DNA from: Salpingoeca rosetta
Lineage: Eukaryota > Opisthokonta > Choanoflagellata > Craspedida > Salpingoecidae
Direction: 5' to 3'
DNA length: 15,000 nucleotides
Assembly (NCBI RefSeq): GCF_000188695.1
Contig: NW_004754931.1
Location: 1,173,355-1,188,354 of the forward strand
Part shown: in pieces, positions 10,111 through 15,000 of the stretch
Layout of the letters: the number at the start of each line of letters is the position of its first letter
Position numbering within the stretch: the first letter of the stretch is position 1
Notes under the pieces: generated by a model
What the model was told of the DNA's origin: nothing
The model's input: the letters and a program-made list of their open reading frames with translations, nothing else
Database searches by the model: none
Translations under genes and position numbers: made by a program

Positions 10111-11517
10111 AATCAGCAGTGCTCTTCAACAACAAGAAGCCCACGTTGTTCTGTTGTTTGGTGCGCAAGATTTGTGGTTGGTTGGTGCGTTGTGATTGAC
10201 TTTGACACATGAGTCCTTCCTGTGTTGTTCCTGTCGTTCATCGCCCTTTCCGTCTTGCCTCTCATCTCATCATGAACCTCTGCCACAGCCAGAACGGCCA
10301 GCGTGTTGGCAAGCAAGTCGTGTCCGGAAAAGATGAAGGAGGGAAGGAAACACGACATCATGAAATGTAACTAAAGTTCTGCACGCGCGTTAAAAGAGCA
10401 TGGTATCCTCGGTGCCACGCGGCATGTTTTCAGGGGCATTGCTGATGTGGGACGACAAACATTGTTGGCGAATTTTCAGTGGCGAATTGGAGCGTGTTCT
10501 CAAGCACACTGGTCACGCATGCACTGGCTGTTGGGAAACTGCGTTGTTGGTGTTGTTGTCGCGCCAAAACACGACACGACCTCATTCCGTTTGTTCCCAC
10601 CAACCCAACCGGCGGGCCAACTTTGCGTGCCTTGGCGGCGGTTGGCTGGTTGGCTGGCTGCACGCTTAAGCCTTTCTTTCTTTGGGTTGATTGGCGTTCG
10701 GGACTGCGTGCATGCTTGTTTCTCTCTCTTATCTGCGGTTTGGTCGGTTTGGTCGTTGTCGCTGCCGCTGCATTGTTTTTTCTGCTTGTGGTGTTGTTTG
10801 TTTGTTGTCCCTTCCCCACACGCACACATCATCATCGCACAGCTGTGTTGTGGTGTTGTGTTGTGTGTTTGGCACTTGCGTGTTTTCCCTTTTCGTGTTG
10901 CGTTGTTGTGTCGTTGGCCTGGTTTTCTTTTTTGTGTTCTGCCTTCAATCCCACCAGGCACGCACACGCACGCACGCACACGGCACACCGCGCATACCTC
11001 TCTCCTTGCTGTGGGTAGGTCCCACTCACATCACATGATTGCTTCCGCGTCAGCGATCGTTTGGGTACCATCACATCACTCCACACGCGCGCTCCGGCGT
11101 CCCAACTCTCTCAGCCGTCAGCAGCACTGCCGCGCATCTGTTTCTCTTACCCCACCACACCACACCACACACACACACAAGCACACACAAACACATACAT
11201 CCATCCACTTGATGAGCTGTCTGGCACAGCAGCAGTGAATCTGAATAGCTTGCGTGCTTTTGTGTGACTTCCCTTCTTCTGTTTTGCCTCCCACAGCTAG
11301 CAGCTGTCGAGGTTGTCGCTCGCTGGTTTTACGACGTGCTTGGGGTGCCTTTTGCCTTTCTCTTCTCTTCTCTTCTCTTCTTGTTAGGCTTGCTTTTGCT
11401 CGCTTCATCTCAGTGTTCCTGTGTTTCGATTGTTCCTTTTGCTTCTCCTCTTCTTCGTTAGTCTTGCAGCCTTCCTCCCTCTCTCTTGCTTCTGTCCACT
11501 GGCGTCCTTGCTTCCTG
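10111..11517. other. Divergent intergenic region, no supported gene
   Basis: The region between the LONRF and KH-gene 5' ends holds both promoters and probably 5' UTR exons. It is TTG- and CT-rich on the plus strand, with several runs of GTTGTG, a CA tract at about 11157-11200 and a TTCTC run at about 11359-11383. Open frames here have low-complexity or Cys/Val/Leu-rich translations and no recognisable domain. A minus-strand frame from 10361 starts with a short hydrophobic segment, but nothing confirms it. Confidence 0.6.
11359..11383 (+). repeat. (TTCTC)n pyrimidine repeat
   Basis: About four to five TCTCT/TTCTC units on the plus strand, 300 bases upstream of the KH-gene ATG. This is a CT-rich stretch of the kind found in 5' UTR introns or promoters. 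Confidence 0.8.
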
Positions 11518-11519
11518 AG

Positions 11520-11640
11520 TGACGTGAGTGAAGTGCAGGTGAACAGGCAACAACAACAACACTTGACGTCTTGACGTTGCGATTGGTCTTCTGCTTTGCT
11601 TTCTTCATTCATTGTGTCTCTGGCAAGACGCGTGTGACGT
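11520..11640 (+). promoter_or_regulatory. Cluster of four TGACGT (CRE/ATF-type) motifs and a CCAAT-type box
   Basis: TGACGT occurs at 11520-11525, 11564-11569 (extended to TGACGTC at 11570), 11572-11577 and 11635-11640. ATTGG, the reverse of CCAAT, is at 11582-11586. All lie within 165 bases of the KH-gene start codon. TGACGT(CA) is the known core bound by CREB/ATF bZIP factors, and CCAAT boxes bind NF-Y. The clustering is seen directly; promoter function is inferred. Confidence 0.5.
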
Positions 11641-11680
11641 GTGTGATTTTGTTTGTGATTTGAAGATCGACCCCATCAAC

Positions 11681-14341
11681 ATGGACAGCCATCAGACACC
11701 GCAGCAACAAGTGCAGCAGCAGGTGCAGCAACAAGTGCAGCAGCAGGTGCAGCAACAGCACAACATGCAACAACAACAGGTGCAGCAACAGCAGCAGCAG
11801 CAGCAGCCATCCGCTGACAAGCCACCACCGTCCGCAGCGCGCGATGACACAGGTGAGATTTATGCATGCATGATGTGTGTGTGTGTGCGTGTGTGTGTTT
11901 ACACCCATGCATGATGTGTGTGTGTGTGTGTACACGTGTGTTGTGTGAAGTGTGTTGTGTGGAAACGGTTCACCAACCAAATATCAAAATCTTCCGTGCA
12001 TGCACGCTCCCGTTCATCAACACGCAAACACACGCAAACACACACAACCGCAGAGCAAATGCACATCAAGTTCCTGGCCACCAACGGCCAATGTGGGATG
12101 CTGATTGGACGCGGCGGTGCCACCATCAAGGACCTGCAGGACAGCACACACTCGTACATCAAAATCTCCCACAACTCCGAACTGTACCCAGGCACAGCAG
12201 ACCGCCTTGTTTCCGTGCAGGCACGGCCACAGCACCTCCTCAACGCCCTTCTGGCCATCTTGGAGTGCGCAAACGCCCGCAGCGACCCACAGCAGCAAGG
12301 TGCCGGGTCTACAACCCCAGGCACACCCCAGAACAGCAACCACCAGCAGGCGCAGGATCAGGCGCAGGATCAGGTGCAGCAGCAGCAGCAGCAACAGGGC
12401 CCACGGTCCATTTCTGTGAAACTGGTGATCCCTGTGGTGGCCGCTGGCCTGATCTTGGGCCGTGGCGGTGAAACCATTCGCACCATGCAGACCGAATGCG
12501 ATGCCTACATCCACATGTCCCAGCGCGTAAGTTCGCGCAAGCACTGAACGCACCTGCATGCTCCACCCGATCTATGTCGGTTCCAGTGCACCAAGCACAA
12601 CCAACCACGGTGCATGTTGTGCATGTTCATGCAACTCGACACGTGCACACACACACCTACACACACGCACACACACACACTCACACGCACACACACATTC
12701 GCTAATGTTCTCCCCCCCCCCTCTCCCTCACTCCCTCACTCCCTCACTCCCTCCCTCACTCCCTCACTCCCTCACTCCCTCACTCCCTCACTCCCTCACT
12801 CCCTTCTTCGGTTCTTCTATGCAGCACGAAGTGCCGCCGGCGCTGCAGGAGCGCATTGTCACCATCAACTGCACCGATGGTGGCATGCCTGTCAGAGCCA
12901 TCACACGCATCATGCAGACGCTGCTTGACAACCCTGCCGTGTTCTTCTACGTGGTAGGTCCTTTCAACACCGTGTTGTCACGAGATGGTCCATTATGCGT
13001 TGCATGCAAGCAAGCACTTGCACTTGCTTCATTGGTGAACCGAAAGTGGCGACAAACACAATCGTGTCGTTCCGCTGGTAGTTTTCCGTCTCCTCTGCCG
13101 TGTGCTTCAGTGTGTGCGTGTGTGTGTGTGCGTACGTGCGCATGTGCGCGCGCGCGTGGTTGCCTGTCCCCGTTATCACCCTCTGAACACACACACACAC
13201 ATACTTTCCATACTCACTCACACCACACATATGTGTGCACGTTGTCGTTATCCTCGCAGCACACCGACTTTCGGTATCTTCGACAGCCATTTATGACTTC
13301 TGCACATGGCCGTGCATACATGCAGCAGCAACAGCAGCAGCAGCAGCAGCATCCACAGCAACAGCATCGCCCCCAGGGCCGCTTGCCTCACCCTCAACAC
13401 CTTCCCATGCAACATCAACAGCACGTTCACCCTGCCCATGCAAGGCACCAGCCTTCCCGCGTCCACCCCCAGGCTGGACAGCACTACTTCCGTCCGCCAC
13501 CGCCGCCACACGCACACGCGCCCCACGCACACGCCCACGCTGCCCACACGGCTCACCATGCACGCACCAGCCCCGCACCCGCCTTCTTCCAAAACCACCC
13601 TCACCACCACCCTCACCACCACCACCACCCCACGTTCCCGCACTCCCCTGCCACCTATGGCAACCCCACGGCAACAGCAGCCCACGACTTTGCGTCCTTC
13701 CCCTCGCAGGGGCTTCCGCCACAGCCCTTTGCGGCAGCCCATTTCCGGCAGTTTGTGCCGGGCCAGGCGACCAGCCAGGTGCCTCTCTCCTCTCCAATCG
13801 ATGATGGGTCATCGGGCATGCTCATGGACCCAAACAACCTCCACGACATGATGCGTCAGCAGCACCAGGTGAGCGTCCGTCGTCGTGATGGCCGCGGCAT
13901 CGAGGACGGGGGGTGGGGTGGGGTGGGGTGGTCGTTGTATCAGTTCTATCGGTCCATCAGCTGTTTCCAAACTGATATTCCTTTGCTGCCCTGCCCCTTG
14001 TTTTTCTGCGTGGCGTACTCCCCGCTTTTCTTCTCTTGTGCTCTTGTCCTGGAATGGACGAGACTTTGATGTTCCTGCGCATTCCTTGTGCTTGCAGTGC
14101 CAGCATCCCCAGCTCACTCTGATTCCCTCCAACTCCACTCCCGCCTCAAATACAAACACACACACATACACACACACACACACATACACACACACATTAG
14201 GTTGCGCCGGAGTACGATTACATGCCGCAATCGCCAACGCACATGGTGTCGTTCTCGACATACTCGACAGCGCAGCACTATGCCCCCCATGACACCACGG
14301 GCCTGGAGCAAGGGATTGGCAACCTCTCGCTGGCTCAGTGA
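11681..14341 (+). CDS. Two-KH-domain RNA-binding protein (Nova/PCBP/hnRNP K-like) with Q- and H-rich low-complexity regions
   Basis: Exons: 11681-11852, 12054-12526, 12825-12953, 13260-13868, 14201-14341 (TGA 14339-14341). Joined length is 1524 nt, 507 aa, with phases agreeing at all junctions. Residues 6-45 are Gln-rich with Val at a four-residue period. KH1 is about 61-130 (IKFLATNGQCGMLIGRGGAT, GRGG loop 76-79). KH2 is about 177-255 (ISVKLVIPVVAAGLILGRGG, GRGG loop 193-196) and is split by intron 2. Both have the type I KH pattern and the GxxG loop that grips about four single-stranded bases. A Gln/Asp linker joins them. Residues 270-460 are His/Pro/Gln-rich (a 9-Gln run, HPHHHPHHHHHP), typical of disordered regions in RNA-granule proteins. 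The last exon encodes a Tyr/Ser-rich tail ending LSLAQ. The family regulates splicing, stability or translation; which paralog it is cannot be told. The last acceptor (14200 or 14097) is the weakest part of the model. Confidence 0.92.
11702..11749 (+). repeat. Perfect 24-base tandem duplication in KH-gene exon 1
   Basis: A 24-base unit at 11702-11725 is repeated exactly at 11726-11749. Each copy encodes eight residues of the QQQV pattern. The exact match at synonymous positions suggests a recent duplication. Confidence 0.93.
12712..12798 (+). repeat. C10 run and nine CTCCCTCA repeats in a KH-gene intron
   Basis: A run of ten C (12712-12721) is followed by nine copies of CTCCCTCA (one preceded by an extra CTCC), ending 26 bases before the acceptor at 12824. 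It forms a very long pyrimidine tract in intron 12527-12824, preceded by a CA-rich tract at about 12643-12697. Confidence 0.95.
13321..13350 (+). repeat. Coding CAG repeat (9-Gln run) in KH-gene exon 4
   Basis: CAG/CAA codons at the start of the low-complexity C-terminal half give nine consecutive Gln, followed by a His/Gln mixture. Confidence 0.9.
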
Positions 14342-14918
14342 TGCACTCAGTGTCCTGTGTCTGTGCAGTCCATCTGTGCAGTCTGTGCAAGTGTGGTACA
14401 ACAGCCGAGCAGTCAACACGCGCGGCCGTCTCAGTCGTGTTGTGAATTCTGACCGACCTTCCTTCTCTGATTGGGCTCTTCATCGAACCAGTGCACTTCA
14501 AGACGCCACTGTCATGTCTGCAAACACGCCCGTTTTCTTCCATTTTCCCCTTCTTTCTTGCCCACCTCATCCATAGCCGTCGTCCATACTTGGATTGGAT
14601 TGGGGCCATACTCAGATACGCTGGCCACCGCATCGACTTGTTGTTGTCCGTGGCTGTGCTGTGCTGGCTGTTCCGTCCATGTGTGACGATGGCGGGGTGG
14701 ACCCAACATCATCTCACTTAGACTCAGCTACCACCCTCTTCGCCCTAGCATCCTCTCTGTAGTCCTCAGGTCATTGTCACGACCCCTCGCCTTTTCGCCG
14801 TCCTACCTTAGCTGCACTACGCACCCCGTGGTGGCGCCATAACCGATCATTGTCATTCCCTTTCTTTGTCTTCCTCATATGTCTGCTGTGCTGTGCTGTG
14901 CGTGCGTGCGTGTGTGCG
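14342..14918 (+). other. KH-gene 3' UTR and downstream region, no supported gene
   Basis: Downstream of the TGA at 14339-14341 I see no AATAAA, no conserved coding stretch on either strand and no RNA gene. Open frames here lack recognisable domains. The true transcript end cannot be placed from sequence alone. Confidence 0.6.
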
Positions 14919-15000
14919 TGTGCTGAGAGTGTTTGTCGTGTGTTGTGTGAGTGCTGAGAGTGTTTGTCGTGTGCGGTGTGTGTGTGTGTGTGCTGAGAAG
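14919..15000 (+). repeat. GTGCTGAGAGTGTTTGTCGT tandem repeat, cut by the window edge
   Basis: The unit appears at about 14920-14942 and 14951-14973. A third copy starts near 14990 and is cut by the window end. Spacing is 31 then about 39 bases, filled with TG dinucleotides, so this is the start of a minisatellite or an intron-type TG tract. Confidence 0.85.

Noticed and set aside
10113..10361. Minus-strand 82-codon frame with a short hydrophobic segment
   Set aside because: Nothing recognisable beyond the hydrophobic stretch, and its 3' half is low complexity. It may be an upstream ORF of LONRF, but this cannot be supported.
10447..11238. 263-codon plus-strand frame in the intergenic region
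   Set aside because: Its translation is Cys/Val/Leu/His-rich, changes character with local repeats, shows no domain, and overlaps another equally open frame.
12723..12798. CRISPR-like array of short direct repeats
   Set aside because: The eight-base units are head-to-tail with no unique spacers, inside a eukaryotic intron.
12558..14069. 503-codon plus-strand open frame treated as one gene
   Set aside because: It starts in an intron microsatellite and merges two KH-gene exons with a stop-free intron. Splice borders and the KH domain layout explain it better.

Overview
This is a eukaryotic nuclear window. It has three intron-rich protein genes with 22 inferred GT-AG introns of about 170-340 bp, animal-type domain architectures, and very abundant (TG)n/(CA)n microsatellites confined mostly to introns. 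There are no operons, Shine-Dalgarno sites or bacterial gene packing. A LON/RING (LONRF-type) ubiquitin ligase, a TRAPPC9/Trs120 subunit and a Nova/PCBP-like KH protein, together with short introns and moderately GC-rich DNA, suggest a unicellular relative of animals. A choanoflagellate such as Salpingoeca is my best guess. That is an inference from style, not a match I could run.

Layout. (1) 1-4521, plus strand: the 3' part of a TRAPPC9/Trs120 gene. Ten exons join without a frame break into 814 codons plus stop; the 5' end lies left of the window. (2) 4522-4808: a 287-bp convergent intergenic gap with a T11-C-T11-G13 homopolymer block. (3) 9882-4809, minus strand: a complete ten-exon LONRF-family gene (898 aa) with TPR repeats, a poly-Asp acidic block, a poly-Gln tract, a C3HC4 RING finger and a C-terminal LON substrate-binding domain. 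(4) 9883-11680: a 1.8-kb divergent intergenic region, pyrimidine- and TTG-rich, with four TGACGT motifs and a CCAAT-type box close to the next gene. (5) 11681-14341, plus strand: a complete five-exon gene for a two-KH-domain RNA-binding protein (507 aa) with Gln/Val-, His- and Pro-rich low-complexity flanks. (6) 14342-15000: 3' UTR and downstream DNA ending in a tandem repeat.

Exon models were built by hand. I translated conserved stretches, placed GT/AG borders next to them and required phase agreement at every junction. All three models have total lengths divisible by three and end in a stop codon. The three genes belong to different processes (Golgi trafficking, ubiquitin signalling, RNA binding) and I see no functional link beyond adjacency. 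I found no transposon, CRISPR array, tRNA, rRNA or integrated virus. The most unusual features are in the introns: TG tracts beginning at the 5' splice site, CA tracts before the 3' splice site, and a C/U-rich repeat inside an intron of the KH-domain gene.
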